From NCBI GenBank assembly GCA_946406115.1, contig OX291556.1:10694501-10758500 (forward strand): 64,000 bases of DNA, in the 5' to 3' direction. Position numbers and translations under genes: made by a program. The stretch is from Apoda limacodes. Taxonomy: Eukaryota; Arthropoda; Insecta; Lepidoptera; Limacodidae. Below the pieces are notes generated by a model. That model was not told the origin of the DNA, searched no databases, and was given only the letters and a program-made list of their open reading frames with translations. This document shows, piece by piece, positions 25,325-37,229 of the stretch (the stretch's first letter is position 1; every line of letters starts with the position of its first letter).

Positions 25325-25585
25325 TCACCACCAGCGTGGTGGTGGAGGTCCATGTTGGTGGTGATGGTGTGGTGGTGGCGGAGGACCGTGATGATGATGT
25401 GGTGGCGGTGGGGGTGGATGATGATGATGTGGCGGTGGCGGCGGATAATGATGTGGGGGGTGATGGTGATGATGGTGATGTGGCGGTGGTGGAGGATGCA
25501 TCCCACGTCCGTAGTGGTAACAATGAGGGGCGCAGAAACCAGTTCCGCAGTGTGGGCCGCAAGGCAGCGCGTGTGGTGGTGGCAT
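25325..25585 (-). CDS. Small His/Pro-rich protein, type 2 (copy 2)
   Basis: Same protein as 10834-11094, in the second unit. The third unit is cut before this gene, so only two copies are seen. Confidence 0.6.
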   Translation of the reverse strand: MPPPHALPCGPHCGTGFCAPHCYHYGRGMHPPPPPHHHHHHHPPHHYPPPPPHHHHPPPPPPHHHHGPPPPPHHHHQHGPPPPRWW

Positions 25586-27380
25586 AGCTGTAATTAAGAA
25601 CATACAAACTTGGTTAATGTCAAGGTTATAATAAATCATTGATGTTAAGAGTTTTGTTGTTTAGAACATTATCTACTAGCCATAAGTAAACTAATATACC
25701 TATTTTAACTCTTATCCAAGAGAATTATTCAATCCTACAACTAACGGCTATTCCTATGTAGCTAATACATTGAAAATATTTTGGAATAGTCTAGACAAAA
25801 AAGGTGAGCTGGTTACTAGACAAAATATCGGCTTCCTAATATTTAGAATTTAGCAACGCGAAATTTATGTTGAATTAACTCAGAGTTAAACTTCTCATTT
25901 CTTATTCTAATTTCCTTTTAGTACATATTTATACGTTTATAATGTTCAGTTCCGCTATGACGCTCTGTCGATACAAAGCCGCAATCGACTAGTTTGGTAA
26001 ACATGAATAAAATCACACAAATATGAATAACTATTAAGTTATTACATTAGATTAAAGATTCTCACCTTGTCTTATTTCCAATATAACAAATTCTAATATG
26101 TCACTATTTTTAGAAATGCACTTCAATTTGAAAAATTCGGTTTACGTTTATGGTTCGATGGTTTATCTATTAATGATAAGCGTCCGAACGTAAAGGCTTA
26201 TTTATCGCCTTTGTACAAACATTGTGTTTCCAGAATTGGCTAATCTTCACATATCAGTCGATAACATACGTAGGTACGTTAAAAGTGATAAAACCTTAGG
26301 CATGACTTATTGTTTTCGACAGGGAGTTTTTGTTTTTATTTTATGAGTCATTTGGTTTTTCACGAACAAGGTCACCTTTATCCGTCTCTAAAATGTAAGT
26401 GAAGGTAGAACGCACAACGAGAATGGACCGAGAAAAGGAGGGAGGTGCATCCCTGGCGCACGTGGATGTGGATGATGTTTTCCGGCTTCCGTAAATACTA
26501 CTGAATCGTTTTGGAGGATTTGCAAGGTAAGTTATCATCTTATTATTTTAAATAGTTATAAGTCCAGATTTAAGTCTTATTTTATTCGACATAAATGTAT
26601 TTATTATTTGCTTAGCTTAACTTAAAATAAAACCCGCTTAGCTTATATTGTAGGTTCACGTATTTATTGTACAGAGCGGTACATTACAACTTCCGCATGT
26701 CAATTATGGTTTGGATACCGTTAGAGCTATTGTGAAAATACATTTTACTCGCTAAATCGAATTTGGTCCAATTTGACACGAGTTTAGTGAGCAATGGTAG
26801 AAAATAGCCTTGCGTGCCGTAAAACTTAGAATCGCTCAACGTATTATTCACAGAAGCGGAAGAACGTAATATACATAAAGAAAGGCAAAGTCTTTTTTCA
26901 GAATTAAAAACTAAATACCACGTTTGAGTATGGTAACGTCAACAATTCTGATGGTTCGTCTTTGAACCGAGTAAAGGCACCTACTGAGGGAAACACTCTT
27001 AATGGCGTTAGACCTATGACTTATAAAGCAGCAATTTTTACGCTCTCTATCAACACCAAGTTCTTAAACGCCAGATTTCACTTATCTTCTAAACGAAGCT
27101 GAAACTCAAGTTCGTTAGAGATATCGACGCCAAGGATCCTAATACTTCGGAAATTAGCTTAAGAAGTTTCCTGAAATTGTGAATCCCCAATGAACACGCA
27201 GACTTGTGACCTGTGTGTGTTTTATTTAGACTTGGTTTCTTTGATCTCCAGTCCCCACTTGAAGACATTGGACAAAGTGTTCTCGATTTTATATAAATGG
27301 CTTGTTTAACTTATTTCCACAATGGAAAATGCGATGTTTGTACTGTAACAAGCATTTCTATTTCTGTCGTCCTCATAGCA

Positions 27381-27466
27381 ATGTATGCCAACGATAAATA
27401 GCATATGATAAACAACATTGGAGATAGCACAGAACCTTGTGGGGCACCAGAGTCAGATATCTTTGC
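27381..27466 (-). pseudogene. LINE reverse transcriptase motif B relic (copy 2)
   Basis: Copy of 12890-12975. Confidence 0.7.
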
Positions 27467-28045
27467 TTTTAGAGCATCTTCCTACTGTTAATTGCGGCTC
27501 TTTTGAATTTATCTTCTAGACATAAAGCTTACCATCCATTTGCACAACTGCGGTTCGAAAAATGTCGACTCCGATGAAAGACCTCGCAGTTCTAGTGATT
27601 ATATACGATGACAACACCTTACTTAACACATAAAGGGCCATCGGTGTGTGAGCTCCACTTTATAGTAATTAAAATGTAAACAAAATAAACCTCTAAAGCA
27701 GACAGAGAATTGAGCTAAGTGTTTTAACTGGTGTCCGATCAAAACAGGTTTTCCAGCCGAAACTGAAATTTTTGCCTCAGTTTATCTCAGGTCTCAGTTT
27801 TGGCCGAAACCTAAACCGAAACTTAATTGAACATGTTTAAAATTTCTACTGTATACTGAATTCTGGAGTACACATTTATTTGCACATGCATACCAAATAA
27901 TTAAAGGGTATCAAATAAAAAAAAATACAAATATGTATATTATATTTAAAGGAATTGACATATTTAAAGGAATGCAAAAAAGTTTAATTAAGATAAATTA
28001 TTTCGTACTAACCCTACTTACCAGTATTATGTAATTTGAAGAAAG

Positions 28046-28306
28046 AACAGGTTTGAAGGTCGTAGTCCAAGTTTTGGTGTAGCCAGCACACTCGTCTGAC
28101 CTAAATCCGATAGAACATGTTTGGGACAAACTGGGAAAACAAATTTTTATAAAGAAATCCAGCATCAGCTATTCTAAGGAACCTCAAAACAGGATTGGTT
28201 TAAGAATAGAACCTTATGTCTCAAAGTTTCATTGATAAAAATTATGCCCAGACGGATGCAGGCAGTTTTGACAGCAAGAGGATACAGTACATGATGAACA
28301 GTGTTT
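28046..28306 (+). pseudogene. Tc1/mariner transposase C-terminal relic (copy 2)
   Basis: Copy of 13555-13815. Confidence 0.85.
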
Positions 28307-28659
28307 AGAACAATATTCAGTTTTTATTATGTTAGGTCAAAACTCCTTACAATTTAAGTTACTGAGTTTACTGCCTCTACTTACTTTTCTTTTTCGTTAA
28401 GTTTAATTGTTTTTCATATTAATTTATGCGTTCTCCTAAATATGTCCACGGGTGTATGTTACATACTTAATTATGAATTTATACACTATATTATTATACT
28501 TTTAAGAATTTATCATACTGTAAATACGCACACCATAAGTACATTTGAAAAAAATAATTATTGTTTTTTTTAATTTTATTTCACCAGGTATTTTATGATT
28601 TACATATAGGAAATATTTTTTTTATTTGAAACTACTTTTAAACGTATACTTGGCGCGAA

Positions 28660-29505
28660 TTTTAACAGAGAATCTGTTTTTGATGGGATTTATCTAGTAT
28701 TAAATATTATTTATTTATTAAAATAAATTGAATTTCAAATAGAACTTAGGTTCAAACCAATAAGACCATTTCAAATTTGATTGCGCTTTGAAGCAATTTA
28801 TCCGAGTAATATCTAAATAGAATATTTTATGTGTCGCTTAAAAATAAATCACAAAAAAACAAAGTTCTATATATCTAATAATTGCCATTGGAATAAAATA
28901 ATATCAGAAGTACAAGTAAAAACAAAACATATACTTAATGATTTATGTGTAAAATGCAAACTCGACTCAATACGATCAACGATGGGCGACCGACGCCGGA
29001 CTCAACTAAACCAAGCAAGCGGGGCGAAAACGGGTTAGCTGCGAAGTTAGCCGAACTACGCACGCCAATTCACGAACAATGATTTTAACAGAGAATCTGT
29101 TTTTGATGGGATTTATCTAGTATTAAATATTATTTATTTATTAAAATAAATTGAATTTCAAATAGAACTTAGGTTCAAACCAATAAGACCATTTCAAATT
29201 TGATTGCGCTTTGAAGCAATTTATCCGAGTAATATCTAAATAGAATATTTTATGTGTCGCTTAAAAATAAATCACAAAAAAACAAAGTTCTATATATCTA
29301 ATAATTGCCATTGGAATAAAATAATATCAGAAGTACAAGTAAAAACAAAACATATACTTAATGATTTATGTGTAAAATGCAAACTCGACTCAATACGATC
29401 AACGATGGGCGACCGACGCCGGACTCAACTAAACCAAGCAAGCGGGGCGAAAACGGGTTAGCTGCGAAGTTAGCCGAACTACGCACGCCAATTCACGAAC
29501 AATGA
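28660..29505. repeat. 423-bp direct tandem duplication between copies 2 and 3
   Basis: Bases 28660-29082 are repeated at 29083-29505. The segment spans the copy 2/copy 3 boundary: 323 bases of unit end plus the first 100 bases of the unit. The junction at 29082/29083 has at most 1 bp of microhomology. It is absent from the copy 1/copy 2 boundary at 14491, so it is a separate, local event. No gene is affected. Confidence 0.95.
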
Positions 29506-30635
29506 GTTTCGGTGCGGCTGAAACTAGAAACCGAAATTTCGGTCGGTCATTTGTTTCAACCTATTTCATAATAAAAAATGAATTTACTTCGTTTGCTGAA
29601 AATTATGGGATTCTACTTCAAAAATGGAATGAATTGAAGAAGTCTTTAGAGGCTTATTTTTAGTAGCCATTTGAAGACAGGTCAATTTTCTTATTTTACT
29701 TATATTTAATTTATAAGTTGCTAATTAATATTATAAAATTTGAATTAAAAATACTAGTAAAGACATAGACTACGTTACAAAGCAAACTATACATATTGCC
29801 ATAACATTGGCAGCTACACATTTAGGAACTACTTACACTAAAAAGGCATAAATAAGCAACTACAGTATTGGAGTAGCAGATACTACATTATCGGGTCAGA
29901 AAAACACAAAACATTGTTTAGCCAATAATAATCTGTAAAATTACTTAAGCATTGTTCCTATACAACTGCAACGTTTATTACGTTATATAGATCCCATCAG
30001 AGGCGGCTCGTGACAATTTTTAATGAGTGTTCACAAAAAAAAACAAATATATAAAGAAAGCGTATGAGGTGGGCAATATGCAAAATGCGATAAATTGTAA
30101 TAAAATGCAATGTATTATTGATTGAATATATTCTAATATGAGAGGAATTTACCTATGTACCTTTCTGATGGCTAATAAAAGCTGGCAGTGTTGTAGTGAC
30201 CCGAATATTAAAGTGTCTCTTTTGCTTAAATTAGCGATAGATTTTGCTTCTCATGTTTGATTGCTTATACTGCTGCTATTTAGAATTGCTTAAATGCTAA
30301 CCTTTTATTATTCTATTTATAACTGAAATTCATTCGCCTATTTAGATTTAAAAACGCGCGTGTATGCTTTCGTGTCACATTTTTGTGACCCTTTGTTTTT
30401 ATTTCAAGCTGAATTACTAAAATATGTTAGCACCGTTTAATCACATCACAATAATCACATTTTATTTTGCTATAGTTACTTGTAAGACAAAAAACAAACT
30501 GGTTTTGTAGCTATGTACTTATTTATTTTGTTAATCAAAAACTCGCGCACGAACTAAAACATTTGTTGTGATAAAAGCGGCAACAGTGCGCGCCGGCTGG
30601 ACCGAAGGCGGGGTCAAGCTGGCGATAGGCCAGGA

Positions 30636-31077
30636 GGCCTACAACTGATATCAGTTTCAATGGTAAAATCATACGACGATCGAGAAATCTACTACATTGG
30701 TACTCTTAAACGTTGTTGAAGCGCTCAATCGAGAACGGAATTTGGTGGCCAATTTCCTAAAATCCTATACAAATATTAAGAATCGGTATTCTTTAAGCCA
30801 TCAGATCGAGAGTGAAATAAGGTATGATGATCTGTGAAAAGAAATGTCAAAATTCTAAATAAACAAAACAAAACTATTGCTACGAAGATTTAATTTTCAC
30901 TTTAATCTTTATTAGTTTCAGTATTATTTTTATATTTTGTGATTTTGAAATGTTTGTAATCCTAATTTCAATCCAATCGCAATTTGGTTTAGGAGTACCG
31001 ATGGAGATCGAGTTTAAGCTTGCCACGAAATTGGATTGAAACTGGATTGGGATTAAAACTAATATCAGTTGTAGGCC
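30636..31077. mobile_element. Inverted-repeat-flanked segment (copy 3)
   Basis: Third copy of the segment at 1231-1672, with the same 22-base inverse arms. Confidence 0.45.
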
Positions 31078-31786
31078 TTCAGGAGCGGCGCTCCACATTT
31101 TGCTAATTTTTATAAAATTATTTTTAGTTTATCTCTGCGGAGTTTGCGCCTACCTTTAGCTCATCTTTATTTTGCCTACAAATAACTTTATAAAACCTAA
31201 AATATATATATGCTTAAAATAGTTATGTACAGCGCAACAAACTATTCTGACCCGGTGTGTGGTTGATGTAGTTTTCATTTTTGACCACAGGGTAAAAAAA
31301 GTTTGTTGCACTGTTCCGATCCCTTTGTATTATCAGATATTGAGAAGTTAATTCGGGATACATAATTAAACGGGGTAATTAAGTAAGCCAAATCTTGGCA
31401 TCTAGTGTGTTATCTTAATTTTTCTTGCCCTTAATCTTACTAATCAGGTCCAATATTAAAATAATATAAAACACTAAATTTTTTACGTATATTTACAGAT
31501 TTAGTTTAAAACTAACATTAAAATTGAATCAATATTTATACATCCATTACACTTACAAATATCATAGTATTTCATAAAAGTTTATGCATAACATAAGACA
31601 ATAACTTCTATTTTTAAAGCTTCTGAATTAGCACAGTGGCTTTTTATGTTTTTAAACTTGTAGAAGCAAAATTATTGATATCTATAGTGTATGAGGTAAA
31701 TATGCCCTTCATATTTCTTGGTAGAACAGAAGATTTCCGTATACGCTGGAGTAGTCAGTAGAAGAATCAAAGCCATTTAAAAAATC

Positions 31787-32047
31787 TTAGCGCTGCATAG
31801 AGTGATTAAAACCAGGTCCATAAGGTTGTGGCATTTCATGTGGTGGCGGCGGTTGATAAGGTGGCGGTTGCGGGTAAGGTTGTGGCGGAATATAATCATG
31901 AGGTGGTGGCGGATATCCATGTGGTGGCGGCGGCGGATGTCCATAAATCGGTGGTGGATGTATAGCTTGGCCGTAGTAATAGCAACCGGGGGTACAGTAG
32001 CCGGTTCCACAATTTGGACCACAGGGAATTGCGTGTGGAGGTGGCAT
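31787..32047 (-). CDS. Small His/Pro/Gly/Tyr-rich protein, type 1 (copy 3)
   Basis: Third copy, the same protein as copy 2 (CGPNCG head). It lies in the partial third unit and so has no adjacent type 2 partner to its right. Confidence 0.6.
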   Translation of the reverse strand: MPPPHAIPCGPNCGTGYCTPGCYYYGQAIHPPPIYGHPPPPPHGYPPPPHDYIPPQPYPQPPPYQPPPPHEMPQPYGPGFNHSMQR

Positions 32048-33344
32048 TTCTGTAAATAGACATTATTTTTTTGAAAGGAGCTTGTTGACGAGTTGTCGAG
32101 TTATACAGTGTGATAACTTATGATAACAGAAATTGTCGCTTCTTTAGATGTTGCCATATGGAAAACATAATGGAATTTTAAACGCTAAATCGTGATCGAT
32201 CCTTGAATTGTATGTGTTTTTTTTTAAGAAATTGTTATATTATAATTGTAATAATCCCTGTTGTCAGCTTATTTGCTTGCAGGTGTATTTGGGAAAGACT
32301 CAACCTTGTGACCAAGACAAACTAGAACATTTAATTATAATTGCGGGATGTCCCGCATGTGTATTGAACGATTGTTTTTAAGTTACGATATTTTTTTTTG
32401 TTTTCTACACTTATATTATAAAGACGAAAGAATTAGAATGCTACATTATGCCTAAGTAAGATAGGCTATATTTATCACTAGGAAAAAAAAGGGATATCTT
32501 CTAAAACTTCAATAATGTTACTAAAGTTGTAAAAAAAATTAGCCATAAAATGTCTTTCGTCGCATGCGCTGCGGAAACTATAGATGTTAGAACAAAAAAA
32601 ATATTCTACAATATTAAAGAACATATCAATATCTATAAGTTCAACTATTGTAGTTATGTCACTATAACTACTTTTTACATTTAAAAAGTTGATTGTTATA
32701 ATCCTTATCCATATAAATCATTTTGTATTCAAAACTGTTTCAATACCTGTAGATAACTTTTTGAATTATTTAAATCGGACATTCCATTCAAAAGATATAA
32801 CAAATTCAAAAATGTCAATCTAAACAAAATACTAATAGAAAACGGCCGTGATCGGCTCATAGGCGCCGAAAAAATCTTTGAGAATAAAAATAGGTTTATG
32901 GATAATAATATTAATTGTAATTAAAAAAAAACTACTAATGTCATTCATAACGATACATTAGTTCTTTGTTTGTCCCAAAATTTTTTTTAAAAAAAGCACC
33001 CGTACCCCCCCCAGATGGGCCGCTAGTAATTGATAAAGTAAAAATCACTAATGTATAATTGACAATTTCTCACCCGAAAAACATCTACGTAAAATATTTT
33101 GAGCATTTGTATGTAAATAATATCTTATGTTACTTTTAGAGTCATAATCTACAAGGATCCAAACTAACACAGATTTAGAGTGATTGACATAAACCCGGCG
33201 CTCGACGTAGCTTCGAACATTCTACACATATTTGAAGACAATTCATCCTTGCACTTATATAACCTAAATGGTCACGTACTGCTTTTGTTACAGAGAAACT
33301 TTCTACGGCGAACGCTTAGGCTATTGTGGAATGAGTTCTCTAGG

Positions 33345-33498
33345 TTGGTATGGGGTCCTTCAAGAAATAAGTGATTAGATTTTGGAAGGGTCGGCAACGC
33401 ACGAGTCATGCCCCAGGTGTTGCAAGCGTCCATAGGCTACAGTGACCGCTTACCATCAGGCGGACCGCAAGCCTGTTTGCCAACTAAGTGGTATATTT
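33345..33498 (+). repeat. Dispersed repeat family (copy 3, member a)
   Basis: Copy of 3940-4093 in unit 3. Confidence 0.75.
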
Positions 33499-33960
33499 TT
33501 TTACTTTCTACTCAACTGCTCAAATACCCGTGCCTGTCTGTAGTCTTTAATTAAGTGAAAAACGATTTGCACAAATATCTAGCTAGCTACATCAAAAAAT
33601 ACCTCATTTTAATCAAATACTTAATTTAAGAAGTATGTATCTAAGACTTACCGTTTTCTAATACAGATGATTCAATGACAACAATAATTATACACAATAA
33701 TTTATGATTACTAATAAATCGCAAGGCCTTCCACGGTGTCCCGGCTGCGAGTGATTAACGCCCAATCGATAATTACTATTTATCATTACAATCGCGCAGA
33801 ACTGATAGTGCGATAACGTGAGTCAAGCAAGTACCTATGTATGTGACGGATGAATACGGGCACGCGTACACCGAAACTGATTTTGTCGGCCGATGGCTGA
33901 CGGAACTACTTGTACGAGTAACTCGGACGTGCATTGTGCTTTCACTGTTACAGTTCTACA

Positions 33961-34088
33961 ATATGGGGTTCTTCACGAAATAAGTTATTAGATTTTTGAA
34001 GGGTCGGTAACACGCGAGTGGTACCCCTGGTGTTGCAAGCGTCCATAGCGCATAAGTGTCCAAGTTTGCCACCTTAGTGGTGTAAAAA
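33961..34088 (+). repeat. Dispersed repeat family (copy 3, member b)
   Basis: Copy of 4556-4683 in unit 3. Confidence 0.7.
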
Positions 34089-34628
34089 AAAAAGATGTTA
34101 TTGGACTTTAATGGTCTTCTGTAGTTGACTGTGCGGCTTGACAGAGTGAAGACGCGTTTTTAAAATGGAGGATTCCGAAGAAATGTATCTTTTAGAAATT
34201 AGATTATTGTATTTTTTTGAATGTTTATCCCACAGAGTTGGTCTATTATTCCTTAAAACAACTATTTTTTTTTTTAACAACCATAGTTGTAACATGTTTA
34301 AGTAGAAAAGAAAACTGACAGAAACACAACAGAACACAGACAGAATGATTAAATCAAACTATAAATTCACTCAATTTGCACTGTAGTCGCCGCCAGACGA
34401 ATAGTTGGGCAAGTTCCCTTGAAAACTGGCATCAAATAAACTAAAGGGAAATAAAACATTTTATATGCTACGCTTTACTATAGAGCTTTATGTAGTAAGT
34501 AAGTACTTCTTCTGAAAGTTGGACAGTTTCTGCTTAAAAATACCCAAATTACTTTGATCAAAACTTGGCCTTCGTTTCAGCTCTTTTAGCATAAAATCAT
34601 ATTAGTCACTAAAGTTTTCCTTTCCAGA

Positions 34629-36640
34629 ACATACATACATACATACATACATACATAACATCACGCCTGTTTCCCAGAGGGGTAGGCAGAGACCAAAGAC
34701 TGCCACTTGCTACGATCCTGGCATACCTCTCTTGCCTCATCTATACGCATCAATGCTTCTTACATTTTCTACGGTTCCGAGTACTCCTGACCTGGCCTTT
34801 TCTGAGAACGTACTAAATTTGATCTACATACGCTTGCCGAGGTGTACCTCTACCGACCCTACCAATTGCTTCAGATTCATAAATCTGTTCCGTGCATCTA
34901 TTTTCGTTCATTCTTTCAACATGTCCAAACCACCTTAACATACCTTTCTCAATCTTTGTCACTACACTTTCTTTCACACCGCAACGCTCTCGTAGCACAT
35001 TATTTTTTATCCTGTCATTTAGAGTGCTCTCATGTCCACGGCATTAATTCTACTTTCGTGCTTGTATTGCCCTACCCAACATTTACTTCCATACATCAGT
35101 GTTGAAACCAACACACCCTCATGTAAAGCCAAACGTGCCTTTTCCGTCAATTTTTTACTGCTCATAAAGGTGTGCATCGCCCCATTTACCTGATTTCCCG
35201 CGTTTACTCTTCTTTCAATGTCACCTTCACATTCTCCGTCTCTAGTAAACAAAAAACCTAAGTATACGAATTCTGGCACTTGTTCTACTTTCTTCCCTTC
35301 TACCGTAATATTGCACTCTGTTACAGTATCATTCCTTTCAAAAACCATAACTTTCGTTTTATTTACCTTAACATTCATTCCATTCTTTTTAAATGACTAA
35401 TACATAATCGTTACCATTTTCTGTAACTCCTCTGCTGCCGATGAAAGAATGACCTGATCATCGCCATAGAGGAGGCACTTGATTAGTAACTCATTCATTT
35501 TTATACCACATTCTTCTGGACAATGCTGACCATAACTCATTCCTCTTCACTCTATCATAGGCTTTTTCCAGGTCCACGAAAGCGCAGTAGACTTTTTGGC
35601 TTTTTGCCAAACATTTTTCTACTACGTTTCGCAAGGAAAATACCTGATCCATGCACCCCGCAACCCATTCCTTTTCTAAATCCTGCTTGCACATTCCATA
35701 TTTTACCTAACGATTCTTCCCTAACTCTATCAATCAAAATTTTCGCATATAATTTACCAACGACGCTGAGGAGACTTATCCCTCGGTAGTTTTTGCAATC
35801 TTGCTGCGACCCTTTTCCTTTATATAATGGTACGATTACGGCTTTGCACCAGTCTTTAGGCACATTACCGCTCCTCCAACAAAGGTTAAAAAGGCGGTGC
35901 AGCTGACTCACAACTACTCCCTGACCTGCTTTTAGCATCTCAGTATGAATCCTGTCAATTCCAGCTGCCTTTCCTGATTTCATACCCTTCAATGCTTTCA
36001 CTATCTCTTCTATGCTTAATTTCCCTGTTCATCTATGAATCCACTAGTATCAACCGTTAGTAATTGTGCATCGTCTTTTTCAAACTTTTCCATACTTTCA
36101 GCACACATTCTTCTCCTTTTACAATACTGCCATCCTGATCTCTTATTGAGTTCAGTTCAGAGGTTCCGGATGTTCCTCGAGCTGCTCTAACGGACTTCTA
36201 GATAACTTTTTTATTTTTCTGGAAATCATGAGATAACAGTATGTCAAAATCATCTTTCTCTTCCTCTTTCTTTCGGTTAACAACTTCTTTCACTATACCG
36301 TTTAGTTTCTTAGATTCTTTTCGAGCCTTTTTCACTTCTTCATTCGTTGCTTTTGCATTCTATCGTCACCTTTAGCAGACAACCAATCCTTCCATGTTTT
36401 TTTCTTTGCACACACTGCTTTTTGTACTTCATCATCCCACCACACATATTTAACCTTTTTTACATTTCCTCTTTTAGCAACTCCACATACTTCAGTTGCC
36501 ACACTTACAATATTATTCTTTAATCCACTCCATATTTCTTCAATTCCACTTTCTTCATTCGAATCCCTGAACCTTTCATTTAGTTTACTTACTAACTCGT
36601 CTTTTGTATAAGTCTCTTGCAAACTTTCGACTAATAATAT
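34629..36640 (-). pseudogene. Non-LTR retrotransposon reverse transcriptase, broken (copy 3, longest)
   Basis: Same element as copies 1 and 2, but it continues about 160 bases further 5' past 36483, with in-frame sequence (ELVSKLNERF, GIEEIWSGLKNN, KKVKYVWWDDEVQKAV) of the linker before the RT domain. The upstream limit near 36640 is where protein-like sequence ends; no endonuclease is visible, so the insertion is 5' truncated. The open frame upstream to 36889 is host DNA, not element. Confidence 0.8.
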
Positions 36641-37082
36641 AAATGCACATTGAATCACTTTATGTATTATATAATTTATATCGATATTTTTTTGGATATT
36701 ATGTCTGCATAACTTAAAGTCACTAAAATATTGTTTAGTACTTGAAGTTAAAGTTTCCATGTTTGATTTGTATAATAAATAAATAACAAATGACACCTTA
36801 AAACTGCTTGAAAATAAGTTAAATAATTGACGTCTAAAAATAAGTGCCACAAAATGCAAGAGTAAATGACGAATATTATGACACACCATCTAATAGGATA
36901 GGATAGGATAGGATCAAAGTAGTATAGGATCCGATGCATTTACTCTCTGCCAAATCGTAGGTACGTAAGTGTTGTATTGAAAAAGTATAAGTGGGTATTT
37001 TATTTCAAATATGAAAAATTTCGTTTTCTTAATTTCTGCCAGTTTTTGCGGTTATCTGCCTCAGTGTACGACAGCGAGAAAT
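36641..37082. other. Unique DNA between the duplication array and the Polinton
   Basis: No gene. A short (TAGGA)n pentanucleotide run lies at about 36894-36914. The last bases are the left flank of the Polinton target site. Confidence 0.5.
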
Positions 37083-37088
37083 CCCAAC
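37083..37088. other. Polinton target-site duplication, left
   Basis: CCCAAC directly abuts the left terminus and is repeated at 55371-55376. Confidence 0.9.
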
Positions 37089-37193
37089 AGTAGTATAATA
37101 TTGGGCACTCTAGACCACCTCCGTGTCATCAGGCTCACTCCGTTCGCCTGCACTCCGGTGGCTTAGCGTGCCCAATATTATGTTTTTGAGATC
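37089..37193 (+). repeat. Polinton left terminal inverted repeat
   Basis: 105 bases identical to the reverse complement of 55266-55370. It contains its own foldback: ATAATATTGGGCAC at 37095-37108 pairs with GTGCCCAATATTAT at 37168-37181, with further CCACC/GGTGG pairing inside. Confidence 0.95.
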
Positions 37194-37229
37194 AGTCATC
37201 GTTCGCCTTTTGAAACACGTTGTCCTTAA

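Larger units (their letters stand above)
14492..28982. repeat. 14.49-kb tandem segmental duplication, copy 2
   Basis: Second full copy, offset exactly 14,491 bases from copy 1. At the four positions of the first half where copy 1 differs (1312, 2611, 3843, 6535), copies 2 and 3 agree, so copy 1 is the odd one out. Stretches without a gene (14492-15721, 17150-18430, 21570-23940, 24400-25320, 25600-27380, 27470-28040) hold the same featureless AT-rich DNA as in copy 1. Confidence 0.95.
29406..36483. repeat. 14.49-kb tandem segmental duplication, copy 3 (partial)
   Basis: Matches 1-7078 at an offset of 29,405. Identity stops after the shared AGCAACTC at 36476-36483: copies 1 and 2 continue with ACAAAGG while this copy continues with CACATAC. 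The LINE reading frame stays open across 36483, so this flank is probably the original arrangement. One private difference is an A-to-T change in the homopolymer run near 32980. Confidence 0.95.

Noticed and set aside
36332..36889. 185-codon minus-strand frame
   Set aside because: The C-terminal part is LINE linker sequence and the N-terminal part is AT-rich host DNA that happens to be open; not one gene.
36894..36914. (TAGGA)n run as a telomeric repeat
   Set aside because: The insect telomere repeat is TTAGG; this is a different and very short pentanucleotide run.
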